A DNA stretch of 64,000 nt, taken from positions 124,001-188,000 of the forward strand of contig NZ_CP007588.1 in NCBI RefSeq assembly GCF_000732905.1. Reading direction: 5' to 3'. The notes under the pieces were generated by a model that was not told the origin of the DNA, made no database searches, and saw only the letters and a program-made list of their open reading frames with translations. Within the stretch, counting starts at the first letter, position 1. Each line of letters opens with the position of its first letter. Made by a program: the position numbers and the translations under genes. The stretch is from Weissella tructae (GTDB lineage Bacteria > Bacillota > Bacilli > Lactobacillales > Lactobacillaceae). Of the stretch, positions 17,916 to 27,719 are shown piece after piece.

Positions 17916-19223
17916 TTAGTGATTAATCAAGAAAATAAATGCGAAGAAGATAATCGCTAAGATATACATCAATGGATGAACTTGCTTAGCGCGCTTTGTC
18001 GCAATCATCATGATTGGGTAAAGCATGAATCCTAATGCAATTCCATCACAAATTGAGTACGTTAGAGGCATTCCAACGATAATAACAAATGCTGGTGCAG
18101 CAATGGCGAAATCATCCCATTCGATATCACGTAAGCTACCAGCCATTAGAATTCCAACCACGATCAATGCCGCAGCAGTTACTTGTGTTGTAATGACGGC
18201 TAGCAATGGTGAGAAGAATAGGGCGAACAAGAATAGAATTCCTGTTACAACAGACGTAAATCCTGAACGGCCACCAACAGCGATTCCAGCAGATGATTCA
18301 ACATATGTTGAAGTTGGTGATGTTCCTAAGACAGCACCAGCAGTCATTCCAAGGGCATCAGAGAACAATGCCTTGCCGGCGCGTGGCATCTTACCATCCT
18401 TCATGAAGCCAGCTTGTGTTGCCAACCCAATCATTGTTCCGGCTGTGTCAAAGAATGTTACGATCAAAAATGTCAAAACAACTGTTAGAAGTTGCAAGCT
18501 ATTAATATCACCCAAATGTTGGATAGCAACTCCAAATGTTGGTGCAAGTGATGGTACACCGGCAACAACTGAATGAGGTACGCTGATCAAACCAGTGAAC
18601 ATTCCTAGGATAGCTGTTGCTAGCATTCCGATGAAGATCGCAGCAGGAACATTACGTGACATCAAAACGAATGTTAGAATCACACCGAAGATAGCCAATA
18701 GTGTGGTTGGTTCAGTTAAATTTCCCAAACCAACCAATGTGGCATCATTGTTAACAACAATACCGGCATTAACTAATCCGATGAATGTAATGAACAATCC
18801 GATTCCGGCAGCAATCGCTGCTTTTAGATTTTCGGGAATGGCATTGATGATTGTTTCACGAATCTTGAAACACGTTAGAATCAAGAAGATAATCGCTGCG
18901 ACTAGCACACCTGCTAGGGCAGTTTCCCAAGGGATTCCCATTCCAAGCACAACTGAGTAGGCGAAAAATGCATTTACACCCAATCCAGGAGCAATCGCGA
19001 TAGGATATTTAGCAACAACTCCCATGAAGATGGTTGCTACAGCCGCAGTAATACCAGTAGCGGTAAACACGGCACCTTGGTCCATACCAGCGGCCCCAAG
19101 CACGCTGGGGTTCACGAAAAGTATGTATAACATTGACACGAATGTGGTTAATCCAGCAATAGATTCTCTCGTAAAGTTCGTGTTTAGTTCATCAAAATTA
19201 AAAAAAGTACGTATAGCCTGCAT
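17916..19223 (-). CDS. pbuG: Guanine/hypoxanthine permease (NCS2/AzgA)
   Basis: Purine base importer of the AzgA-like NCS2 branch, in the cytoplasmic membrane, 435 residues with 12-14 helices. Visible blocks are FTRESIAGLTTFVSMLYILF at the N-terminus, IAPGLGVNAFFAYSVV in helix 3 and GTSPTSTYVESSAGIAVGGR in helix 10, the transport motif region. A GGAGG site precedes ATG 19223. It is divergent from purA across a region with three PurBoxes, which places import of purine bases, salvage by hpt and AMP synthesis under common PurR control. pbuG versus pbuO cannot be separated. Confidence 0.93.
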   Translation of the reverse strand: MQAIRTFFNFDELNTNFTRESIAGLTTFVSMLYILFVNPSVLGAAGMDQGAVFTATGITAAVATIFMGVVAKYPIAIAPGLGVNAFFAYSVVLGMGIPWETALAGVLVAAIIFLILTCFKIRETIINAIPENLKAAIAAGIGLFITFIGLVNAGIVVNNDATLVGLGNLTEPTTLLAIFGVILTFVLMSRNVPAAIFIGMLATAILGMFTGLISVPHSVVAGVPSLAPTFGVAIQHLGDINSLQLLTVVLTFLIVTFFDTAGTMIGLATQAGFMKDGKMPRAGKALFSDALGMTAGAVLGTSPTSTYVESSAGIAVGGRSGFTSVVTGILFLFALFFSPLLAVITTQVTAAALIVVGILMAGSLRDIEWDDFAIAAPAFVIIVGMPLTYSICDGIALGFMLYPIMMIATKRAKQVHPLMYILAIIFFAFIFLINH

Positions 19224-19267
19224 GGTTTCCTCCAGGTGAACCTATTCTAAAATGCGGTAACACCCAC

Positions 19268-19296
19268 AGTGTAGGTAAATGGAAACCATAAGTCAA
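19268..19296 (-). promoter_or_regulatory. Promoter of pbuG
   Basis: Minus-strand -35 TTGACT (19291-19296), a 17-base spacer and -10 TACACT (19268-19273). A PurBox begins four bases upstream of the -35. Confidence 0.8.
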
Positions 19297-19299
19297 CTT

Positions 19300-19314
19300 T
19301 AAAACACGAACATT
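19300..19314 (+). promoter_or_regulatory. PurBox 1 (pbuG-purA)
   Basis: TAAAACACGAACATT, a close match to the PurR core CCGAACWWT with its AT-rich left arm. It sits next to the pbuG -35 and is an exact 15-bp inverted copy of PurBox 3. Confidence 0.75.
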
Positions 19315-19342
19315 GAATATTAAGAAAAATACAATTTAGCTA

Positions 19343-19356
19343 TTTATGCGAACTTT
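19343..19356 (+). promoter_or_regulatory. PurBox 2 (upstream of purA)
   Basis: TTTATGCGAACTTT, same orientation as PurBox 1, ending 14 bases before the purA -35. It has the GAAC core but a weaker left arm. Confidence 0.65.
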
Positions 19357-19370
19357 AAACGTTTTACTGC

Positions 19371-19399
19371 TTGAAAAATATTTTCTTTATTGTTAGAAT
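19371..19399 (+). promoter_or_regulatory. Promoter of purA
   Basis: -35 TTGAAA (19371-19376), a 17-base spacer and -10 TAGAAT (19394-19399). Confidence 0.8.
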
Positions 19400-19420
19400 G
19401 AAATTAACGATTTAAGAGTT

Positions 19421-19435
19421 AATGTTCGTGTTTTA
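19421..19435 (-). promoter_or_regulatory. PurBox 3 (purA leader)
   Basis: AATGTTCGTGTTTTA is the exact reverse complement of PurBox 1. It lies downstream of the purA -10, a position suited to repression of purA. Confidence 0.75.
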
Positions 19436-19459
19436 GTGATTTATAATCAATTTTGATGA

Positions 19460-20770
<1,311 letters not shown>

Positions 20771-20774
20771 TCAG

Positions 20775-21311
20775 ATGGAAAAGATGACATTAGAACGTGT
20801 TGTTCTAACGCCGGAAGAAATTGCGACGATGGTTGACCGTGTTGCAGCTGAAATGAACACGGAATTGGCAGACGTTGAACGTCCTGTCTTTGTCGGAGTG
20901 ATGAAGGGTGCGTATGTATTCATGGCCGATGTTCTTCGTGCCATGGACCGGGATGTTGATATGGACTACATCGATGTTTCTAGCTATGTCGGTGATTCGT
21001 CAACGGGACACATTACCATTCAACGCGATATTAAGACGAACTTAGCTGGGAAAACGGTTGTGATTTTAGATGAAGTTGTGGATACGGGACTAACATTGAA
21101 GTATCTAAAAGCCGATTTTGAACGCCGTGGTGCTAAGAAAGTCTATGTTGCGGTTGCGGTAGATAAGCGTGATGATATTAGTGATGGTGGCGTTACCCCC
21201 GACTTCGTTGGGGCGAAGGTACCAAATGAATTCTTAGTTGGATATGGAATGGATTACAAGAATCATTTCCGTAACTTGGGTTCAGTTTATGTTTTGTCAT
21301 TACAACCATAA
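20775..21311 (+). CDS. hpt: Hypoxanthine phosphoribosyltransferase
   Basis: Purine salvage enzyme making IMP or GMP from hypoxanthine or guanine and PRPP. The 178-residue protein has FVGVMKGAYVFMADVLRAM near the N-terminus, the PRPP-binding motif VVILDEVVDTGLTL, and the C-terminal base-binding DYKNHFRNL. I chose ATG 20775 because it follows the purA stop at four bases with GAAGG upstream; an upstream in-frame ATG lies inside purA. Operon partner of purA; with pbuG it forms an uptake-salvage unit. Ends in a strong terminator. Confidence 0.96.
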   Translation: MEKMTLERVVLTPEEIATMVDRVAAEMNTELADVERPVFVGVMKGAYVFMADVLRAMDRDVDMDYIDVSSYVGDSSTGHITIQRDIKTNLAGKTVVILDEVVDTGLTLKYLKADFERRGAKKVYVAVAVDKRDDISDGGVTPDFVGAKVPNEFLVGYGMDYKNHFRNLGSVYVLSLQP

Positions 21312-21324
21312 AATACAAAATCAG

Positions 21325-21356
21325 AAAAGACTCGTCATCATGGCGAGTCTTTTTTT
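21325..21356 (+). terminator. Terminator of purA-hpt
   Basis: AAAAGACTCG / CGAGTCTTTT stem, TCATCATGG loop and a T-run. Confidence 0.9.
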
Positions 21357-21362
21357 GTAAGC

Positions 21363-21371
21363 TGGTATAAT
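21363..21371 (+). promoter_or_regulatory. Extended -10 promoter for the HEPN-motif gene
   Basis: TGGTATAAT (extended -10, TATAAT at 21366-21371) without a good -35, about 70 bases before the 21442 start. Confidence 0.55.
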
Positions 21372-21441
21372 GGCGGAAGGGTAATCAATTTATGAAAATG
21401 TATTTTTGAGGGATAGCTGTTTTGAGTGAGAGGTAATAATT

Positions 21442-23406
21442 ATGGACTATATAGATCGATTCACCAGATATGATAGTGTTACTTGGAAAGATAGTGACAT
21501 CATTGGACGTTTGCAAGGGCTTTTGAAAAAAGAGAAAACGTCAGTAGATATACTAGAATTAATTACATTTATCATGGAAACATCTCTTCTAAAGCAGAAA
21601 AATAACTCTGAATTAAATGAAATGGTGTCATCCATAAAATCAAGCATCTATATATGGATTAATCAGGTTGATACTGATGTCATGAACGAAACATTTGGAT
21701 GTGTCTTTGAAGATAATGATAAATCATATCAATATGTAGATGAGCTTGTATATTTGGTTAATCAATTCAGTGATCAGTTAAAAGTTAGTGATGCGGAGAT
21801 GCTACATCTGTTTGAGAAGTATAAGGTACGTTCTTTATTACCGTGGATAAAATATAAAAACGTTGTGACAAAATATCCGGAAACAATAAAAACGATCATG
21901 TTGTCTGATAACGGTAATATTGAATACTTGATTAATAATTTTACAGATTCTAAGAGTGTGAATTATTTTCCAGATAATATTACTAAAGAAGAGTATTCTA
22001 GTATGTTAGATCTGTATATAGACTCGGATCATCCCAATGGTAGTTTGTTAGAAGTAGTCCAATATATACCTGAAGGTATTACAGGATATCTTAATTTGAC
22101 GTCAAAACGAAGATTGAAATTAAAAAAACGAATAGAAAATTTGAATTCTGAATTAATGGCACACGGGCATATCACAAAGATCGGGTTTAATGTGTATACT
22201 GATTGGGTTGAATATAGGCAAGCGGACGAAATAAAATTCTTTTTAGATAAAGATGCGATAAGTACAAATCAAAATGATAATCCAACAATCTTGAACGTTT
22301 TATACTATCTTGAGGGATTATGGACTCCGAATCGAATTTTGAATTTATCATCATTTCCTAACATCGAAAGTAGTCCACTAATAGAAATACTGACAACTAA
22401 ATCGAAGAGATATTACAATGACACTGGTGCTTTTAAAATGAAATTGGAACTGGTGTTGCTTCAACTAGAAATTATTCAGTCTACGCTGATAGAGAAAGAC
22501 AGCTCGCTTGAAAATGTTTTAGAGTATTTTTTTAGTGAATATACAGAAGCCGAAGGGATGAAGTGGCTTCCGTTAGATATTCCGACAGAAGGTACGTATA
22601 AAAACAGAAATAAAGCACTATTTCCTATTGAAGAAAATATTAGAAAACAGTGGTGTTTATGGGTTCGAAATAAGGAGATAGACCTGGAAATGTTGGAATT
22701 TGAAAATACACCCAATTTTTCAGAAATCTCTAGCGTAGTTGAAGATAAGTATATATATGCAAGTGATAAATTGAAGCCTATATTACGAATGTTATTTTCG
22801 GATCAATCTCCTTTACATTATATTAATAAGAAGATTAATGCGCCTTCTTTTGTGGAGTTAATAGATAATCACAATCTCGCAATAGCGGATTTTCATGCAC
22901 ATCAACAAACCGGAATCAGTGACTTATTGGATCTGGATGTAGTAACATTAGACGCGCAGAACAAAATAAGCATGACTGACCGACAGAAATTACAAATATA
23001 TCTTTTCGAACAACTATGGATGTATGAAGTCATAAATAAACGAGCATTAGAAGAAAAAATAAATTTACCAAATTATTATCAAGATATGTACCATACAATG
23101 TGTGATGAAAATCTAATCTTTATGGAAAGTGCTCTGTATTCAAAGCCTGAACAAAACTTTTTGAATTACATGTTAAATAACAAAATGTTTGATAACTCTT
23201 TAGCGATTCGTAATGGGTATGGACATGATAAAATAGCCGAGGATGGCGTGTACCATAGGGATTATTTGGTAGCCTTATTAGTAATATTAGTTCATGTTAT
23301 GAAGATAAATGAAGAGTTACATTACATGAATGAAGATTCTGATAATGACGGATTTTGGTCGAAATTAGATCCGAATATATCTTGGCGAACAATTTTTATT
23401 AAATAA
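21442..23406 (+). CDS. Large unknown protein with C-terminal HEPN-like motif
   Basis: A 654-residue, mostly helical soluble protein that I do not recognise as a whole. Its last 80 residues contain AIRNGYGHDK, with R590-N-x3-H595, the Rx4H pattern of HEPN ribonucleases, between long hydrophobic helices. Similar C-termini occur in DUF4209-type proteins, but I cannot confirm membership. Codon use is much more AT-rich than the flanking purA, hpt and DUF2130 genes, suggesting recent acquisition. It has its own extended -10 promoter and GAGAGG RBS. A stand-alone abortive-infection or RNase role is possible but unproven. Confidence 0.7.
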   Translation: MDYIDRFTRYDSVTWKDSDIIGRLQGLLKKEKTSVDILELITFIMETSLLKQKNNSELNEMVSSIKSSIYIWINQVDTDVMNETFGCVFEDNDKSYQYVDELVYLVNQFSDQLKVSDAEMLHLFEKYKVRSLLPWIKYKNVVTKYPETIKTIMLSDNGNIEYLINNFTDSKSVNYFPDNITKEEYSSMLDLYIDSDHPNGSLLEVVQYIPEGITGYLNLTSKRRLKLKKRIENLNSELMAHGHITKIGFNVYTDWVEYRQADEIKFFLDKDAISTNQNDNPTILNVLYYLEGLWTPNRILNLSSFPNIESSPLIEILTTKSKRYYNDTGAFKMKLELVLLQLEIIQSTLIEKDSSLENVLEYFFSEYTEAEGMKWLPLDIPTEGTYKNRNKALFPIEENIRKQWCLWVRNKEIDLEMLEFENTPNFSEISSVVEDKYIYASDKLKPILRMLFSDQSPLHYINKKINAPSFVELIDNHNLAIADFHAHQQTGISDLLDLDVVTLDAQNKISMTDRQKLQIYLFEQLWMYEVINKRALEEKINLPNYYQDMYHTMCDENLIFMESALYSKPEQNFLNYMLNNKMFDNSLAIRNGYGHDKIAEDGVYHRDYLVALLVILVHVMKINEELHYMNEDSDNDGFWSKLDPNISWRTIFIK

Positions 23407-23455
23407 CTTTTTAATTACTTGGGAATATACTATACGAGTTATAGGAGGAATAATG

Positions 23456-24829
23456 ATGGCGAAAGTGAAGTTTCATATTCAATCACAAAATGAATTGGTG
23501 TTAGATCAAGACGCTAAAATTGGGGATGTGATTGATTTAACTGAAGAACAAAATATTGATACATCAGTTATTTCAGCTAATATTCAAACGATGGTCGAAG
23601 AACAAAGTAAAAAAGATCAAGATGCTTGGCAAAAGCAACAAGAGATCGTTGCGGAAGAACGTATGAAGGCTGCATTGGCGAAAGCGCAAATTGAATTTGA
23701 AGCCGACTTAAATAAACGTGCGCAAGAAGTTGAATCATTGCATATGAAGTTAGATGGACTAACAGAATCTAATGAAGCTGCCTTGAAGACGAAGTTGTTG
23801 GAACAAGAAGCTGCGCAACAAAAGGCGATGAATGAACAACAACAAGAAATTACAACGCTGAAGGCACAATTAAAAGAACAAGCGTTAGAAAAAGATGCGG
23901 AGAAGCAACAAGCGATTGCGGCGTCTACGCAAGAAGTGACGGAACTAAAAGGTCAATTGCAAATTAAAGACCAAGAAAAAGAATTAGTGAAAAAAGAAGT
24001 TGAAGGTAAGTTTGCGCTAGAGTTAGAAAAAGCCAATGAACAAGTAGAGTTCTATCGTGACTTTAAAGCACGCCAATCAACTAAAGATATTGGTGAAAGT
24101 CTAGAACAATATGCGATGGATGAATTTAACAAGATTCGTATGACAGCCTTCCCAAATGCTTATTTTGAAAAGGATAATGAAGTTTCTAAAGCATCTGGAT
24201 CAAAGGGAGACTTCATCTTCCGTGATTCAATTGACGGGACGGAATTTATTAGTATTATGTTCGACATGAAGAATGAAGCGGACGCAACAGTAGCGAAAAA
24301 GCCTAACTCAGCGTTCTTTAAAGAGCTAGATAAGGACCGCCGCGAAAAGGGGACGGAATATGCCGTGCTAGTTTCAATGTTGGAAGCAGATAGTGACTAC
24401 TACAATACTGGAATCGTCCAAGTGTACGAATACGAGAAGATGTACGTCATCCGTCCACAGTTCTTCTTGCAAGTGATTGGTATTCTACGTAATGCAGCCT
24501 TAAATAGTGTCGGTTACAAAAAAGACCTAGAAATGATGCAAGAACAAAACATTGATATCTCTAACTTCGAAGCTGAATTGATGGCCTTTAAGGATAACTT
24601 TGGTGTAACAGCTAAGAACTTTAATGGGAATCTAGAAAAGCTAGATAAAAACTTAGATGATAGCATCAAGAAGTTGACGACTGCACGTGATGAATTGCGT
24701 AAAGCGATGAAGAACCTAGGGGTCGCTGAAACGAAGATTGATAAGGTTGATATTAAGAAGTTAACTAAGAACAATCCAACGATGGCACAAAAATTTGAAG
24801 CATTAAAAGCGGAACGTGAAGATTTGTAG
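23456..24829 (+). CDS. DUF2130 protein, coiled coil plus PD-(D/E)XK-like domain
   Basis: A 457-residue protein. After a short N-terminal domain a Gln/Glu-rich coiled coil spans roughly residues 45-200. A compact domain follows with GDFIF (D252), then IMFDMKNE (D270-x-K272) and KELDKDRREKGTEYAVLVS. This spacing matches the catalytic core of PD-(D/E)XK nucleases and is the conserved DUF2130 block. A C-terminal helical tail ends in basic residues. Of two adjacent ATGs, 23456 is seven bases from AGGAGG and is preferred over 23453. DUF2130 proteins are widespread with no established function; nuclease activity is inferred from the motif. Confidence 0.85.
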   Translation: MAKVKFHIQSQNELVLDQDAKIGDVIDLTEEQNIDTSVISANIQTMVEEQSKKDQDAWQKQQEIVAEERMKAALAKAQIEFEADLNKRAQEVESLHMKLDGLTESNEAALKTKLLEQEAAQQKAMNEQQQEITTLKAQLKEQALEKDAEKQQAIAASTQEVTELKGQLQIKDQEKELVKKEVEGKFALELEKANEQVEFYRDFKARQSTKDIGESLEQYAMDEFNKIRMTAFPNAYFEKDNEVSKASGSKGDFIFRDSIDGTEFISIMFDMKNEADATVAKKPNSAFFKELDKDRREKGTEYAVLVSMLEADSDYYNTGIVQVYEYEKMYVIRPQFFLQVIGILRNAALNSVGYKKDLEMMQEQNIDISNFEAELMAFKDNFGVTAKNFNGNLEKLDKNLDDSIKKLTTARDELRKAMKNLGVAETKIDKVDIKKLTKNNPTMAQKFEALKAEREDL

Positions 24830-24862
24830 TCCATCTGCGTGAACAAAAATAATGCCATAAAT

Positions 24863-24897
24863 AAAAAACGACTGATATTCAATATCAGTCGTTTTTT
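24863..24897. terminator. Bidirectional terminator
   Basis: Near-perfect stem AAAAAACGACTGATA / TATCAGTCGTTTTTT with a five-base loop, between convergent genes. Confidence 0.9.
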
Positions 24898-24910
24898 GAT
24901 GATGTTAGGC

Positions 24911-25741
24911 TTATTTCTGTTGTAAGAAAATCGCTAAAATTGTAATGGCTTGTAGCGCAGATAAAATGCCAAACATGTATTCAGTTTTGATGGTTAGATT
25001 GATTAAGATTAGCCAAGTAAAGACAATCAAGATAACCGCTAACAATGTCCAAATGTTCCAAGGCAATGTTAGAACAATAATCATCAAAATAACACCGAAG
25101 ATTAACGATGCAATACGCTTATGGCGGGTATTGGTGATGAAGATACTAGCCGTGTAGTACAAATATGAAAAGAACAAAGGTAGTAAACTGTAGATAAACG
25201 GAATCGTCAGAAAAGTGTTTTGTTGATAAAAGATGGCAACTGGAACAGATAAAGTCGCAATTGCGGCATATAAGTTCAAACCAACGATATTTTTTAGGTT
25301 GAAATAATGAATATTGATTAGAATTAAGGTAACGGGTAATAAACTTAGTAAGGCGACTTGTTGTCCCGTCATTTGTTGATATAGGAAATATAAAAACGCG
25401 ACGGGTATTAATACAATGGCAAAAGTGCTGATTTTATAGCGGCTTTGACCAATTGTAAAATAGACCGCAATGGCTAATAAAATCGTATAGATGACGAATA
25501 GTGGATTTTGTTGCCATTGACCACCGGCGAGATTACGTGAATAAATTAGTGGGTACACCCACCAAATCGCTAATTGCGAGATGATAGAAATCACCAAAGT
25601 AATTGCAGCGGCTTTAGTAAATTTAGTAGCGCGTTTTTTTGTTGGTTTTTGTGGTTGTTTTGGATGTGATGGTGTTGGCTCCGCGGTGATGTCGTTTAGA
25701 CGATTCAAACGGGAAAGCCGTTCTTCATATTCTTGATCCAT
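24911..25741 (-). CDS. Polytopic membrane protein, unknown
   Basis: A 276-residue protein with a charged, Pro/Lys-rich cytoplasmic N-terminus (about 45 residues) and then about eight hydrophobic helices with very short loops, nearly all Ile/Leu/Val/Phe. No transporter signature, conserved charged membrane residue or partner gene is visible. The start ATG 25741 has a GGGGA-type site upstream. It is monocistronic between convergent DUF2130 and divergent HAD genes. I do not recognise the family. Confidence 0.75.
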   Translation of the reverse strand: MDQEYEERLSRLNRLNDITAEPTPSHPKQPQKPTKKRATKFTKAAAITLVISIISQLAIWWVYPLIYSRNLAGGQWQQNPLFVIYTILLAIAVYFTIGQSRYKISTFAIVLIPVAFLYFLYQQMTGQQVALLSLLPVTLILINIHYFNLKNIVGLNLYAAIATLSVPVAIFYQQNTFLTIPFIYSLLPLFFSYLYYTASIFITNTRHKRIASLIFGVILMIIVLTLPWNIWTLLAVILIVFTWLILINLTIKTEYMFGILSALQAITILAIFLQQK

Positions 25742-25919
25742 GTTAAGTCCCCTGCTTAAAATGTTTAATTAGCACGTGTTTTATAAGTTGCTGTTAATAT
25801 TGTATCAAATTTCGCGTAAACCGGTTGGTTTTGATATAATTCTAATCAACGAATCGTTTGAATTGGGAATTATTCAACAAATACATAATTTTAAAATTAG
25901 GAAAGTAGGGATAGGATAA

Positions 25920-26747
25920 ATGACTATTAAATTAATTGCCACAGATATGGATGGGACATTTTTGCCAGATGACCGTAACTACGATGTTGCACGTTTCGAT
26001 GCTGTTTTGACAGAAATGGAAGCACGCGGCATGAAGTTTGTTACTGCCAGTGGTAACCAATACGAACAATTGCGTAATTACTTTGCACCAGTTGGTGCTG
26101 ATCGTATTACGTATGTCAGTGACAATGGGGCATTTGTAATTCATGACAACAAGGTCTTGTACGAAGGCGTTTTGTCACCTGAAAAAATTGCTGATGTCAT
26201 TGATTGGAACAAGAGTGTATACGGTGTTTCAGGTAACATTATTGTGTTGTCAGGTGTTAAAGGTGCCTATGTATCAAACCATGCAACACCAGAAATGATT
26301 GCACATGCGAAGATGTTCTATCCAAATGTCTACCAAGTAGAAAAGTTCAAGGATATTGATGACGATATCTACCGTGTATCATTTAACTGGGATGAAGGGG
26401 CTGACGTGTATGAATACATTGTGAAACTTCGTGAAGCCTTTGGGGATACAGCCCACATCACTGGTTCTGGATTTGGATCAGTTGACGTGTTGGCAGGAAA
26501 TGTTAATAAAGCACAAGGATTGGCTGAATTGGCGAAGGCTTGGGATATCAAGCCTGAAGAGATGGCTGCCTTTGGTGACAATGGTAATGACTTAGAAATG
26601 CTAAATTACGTTGGGCTTGGATTTGTGATGCCAAACGCTGAAGAATTTATGTTAAACAAGATTCCTGAAAAGGCTTTGAATGATAACAATAACAACGGTG
26701 TTATTGAAACAATGGAAGCTATTTTGGCAGGAAAGTACGATAAATAA
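25920..26747 (+). CDS. Cof-type HAD phosphatase
   Basis: HAD superfamily hydrolase, 275 residues, Cof/YbjI-like subfamily. The nucleophile motif DMDGTF starts at D9 (catalytic pair D9/D11), motif II is YVSDNGA, and motif IV is FGDNGNDLEML. A C2B-type cap lies between. It starts MTIKLIATDMDGTFL with an AGTAGGG-type RBS. Substrate unknown, likely sugar or cofactor phosphate. A second family member lies at 9683; the two share motif layout but are clearly diverged. Confidence 0.9.
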   Translation: MTIKLIATDMDGTFLPDDRNYDVARFDAVLTEMEARGMKFVTASGNQYEQLRNYFAPVGADRITYVSDNGAFVIHDNKVLYEGVLSPEKIADVIDWNKSVYGVSGNIIVLSGVKGAYVSNHATPEMIAHAKMFYPNVYQVEKFKDIDDDIYRVSFNWDEGADVYEYIVKLREAFGDTAHITGSGFGSVDVLAGNVNKAQGLAELAKAWDIKPEEMAAFGDNGNDLEMLNYVGLGFVMPNAEEFMLNKIPEKALNDNNNNGVIETMEAILAGKYDK

Positions 26748-26766
26748 ACTGCATAGTTGAGTAGAG

Positions 26767-26798
26767 AGGCGTTGGGTCAAAGGACCTAGCGCCTTTCT
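26767..26798 (+). terminator. Terminator after HAD gene
   Basis: AGGCGTTGGGTC / GACCTAGCGCCT stem with a four-base loop and a short T-tract; the weak T-run makes it less certain. Confidence 0.65.
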
Positions 26799-26912
26799 AA
26801 GTTATATAACCTGTTGAATTCTTAGGGATTTTTAAGAGTGAACTGAGAATATGTAGTATAATTAAAAGATTGAAAACGAATCCAGCGGGTTCAGTGTGAA
26901 GGAGCAAATATC

Positions 26913-27701
26913 GTGCTATTTAAATGGACACAGAAGAAACAAGCCCCGGTAGCGGTTGAGTTAGATATGGAACGTATTCCAAATCACGTCGCGATTATCA
27001 TGGATGGGAATGGTCGCTGGGCCAAGCAACGTAGTATGCCGCGTATTGCAGGACATCAACGCGGGATGGAAGTTGTAAAAGAAATTACGAAGTCTGCAAG
27101 TCAATTAGGCGTTAAAGTTTTGACACTGTACGCTTTTTCAACAGAAAATTGGAAGCGTCCAGAAAAAGAAGTTGGCTTTTTGATGCAATTACCAGGTAAG
27201 TTTTTCGACACTTTTGTACCAGAGTTGATTGCGCAAAATGTTCGTGTGCAAGTGATGGGATATATTGATCAATTACCTGAAGACACACAACGTGCTGTTA
27301 ATGATGCTGTCGCACAAACGGCTAATAACACGGGGATGGTATTGAACTTTGCGTTGAATTACGGTGGTCGCGCAGAAATCACAACTGGTGTACAAGAATT
27401 GGCACAACGTGTGGTAACTGGTGAAATGACTGTTGATGAAATTACAGAAGAAACAGTTTCAGCATCAATGATGACTGCACCTTTGGGTGAATATGCTGAT
27501 CCAGAATTGTTGATTCGTACTAGTGGTGAACAACGTTTGTCTAATTTCTTAATCTGGCAATTGGCCTATGCGGAATTTGTGTTCATGGACCAACATTGGC
27601 CAGAATTTACACCAGCGGTGTTTGAAGAGGCGATGATGATTTACCAAGGGCGTGATCGTCGTTTTGGTGGACTAGCTGAAAATAAGAGTGATAAAAAATA
27701 A
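26913..27701 (+). CDS. uppS: Undecaprenyl diphosphate synthase UppS
   Basis: cis-Prenyltransferase that makes C55-PP, the lipid carrier for peptidoglycan and teichoic acid. The 262-residue protein has the catalytic block HVAIIMDGNGRWA with D31, the RxGH-type segment IAGHQRGM, LYAFSTENW, and the C-terminal ELLIRTSGEQRLSNF. It starts with GTG 26913 behind AAGGAG. First gene of the canonical uppS-cdsA-rseP-proS-polC cluster; cdsA follows after 18 bases. A TATAAT about 50 bases upstream is the likely -10. Confidence 0.97.
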   Translation: MLFKWTQKKQAPVAVELDMERIPNHVAIIMDGNGRWAKQRSMPRIAGHQRGMEVVKEITKSASQLGVKVLTLYAFSTENWKRPEKEVGFLMQLPGKFFDTFVPELIAQNVRVQVMGYIDQLPEDTQRAVNDAVAQTANNTGMVLNFALNYGGRAEITTGVQELAQRVVTGEMTVDEITEETVSASMMTAPLGEYADPELLIRTSGEQRLSNFLIWQLAYAEFVFMDQHWPEFTPAVFEEAMMIYQGRDRRFGGLAENKSDKK

Positions 27702-27719
27702 TTTGAGGTAGGATTAAAC

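Noticed and set aside
19224-19300. Guanine riboswitch in the pbuG leader
   Set aside because: The conserved purine-riboswitch core and loop-loop segments are absent; the leader is only about 40 bases from the mapped -10. PurBoxes explain regulation better.
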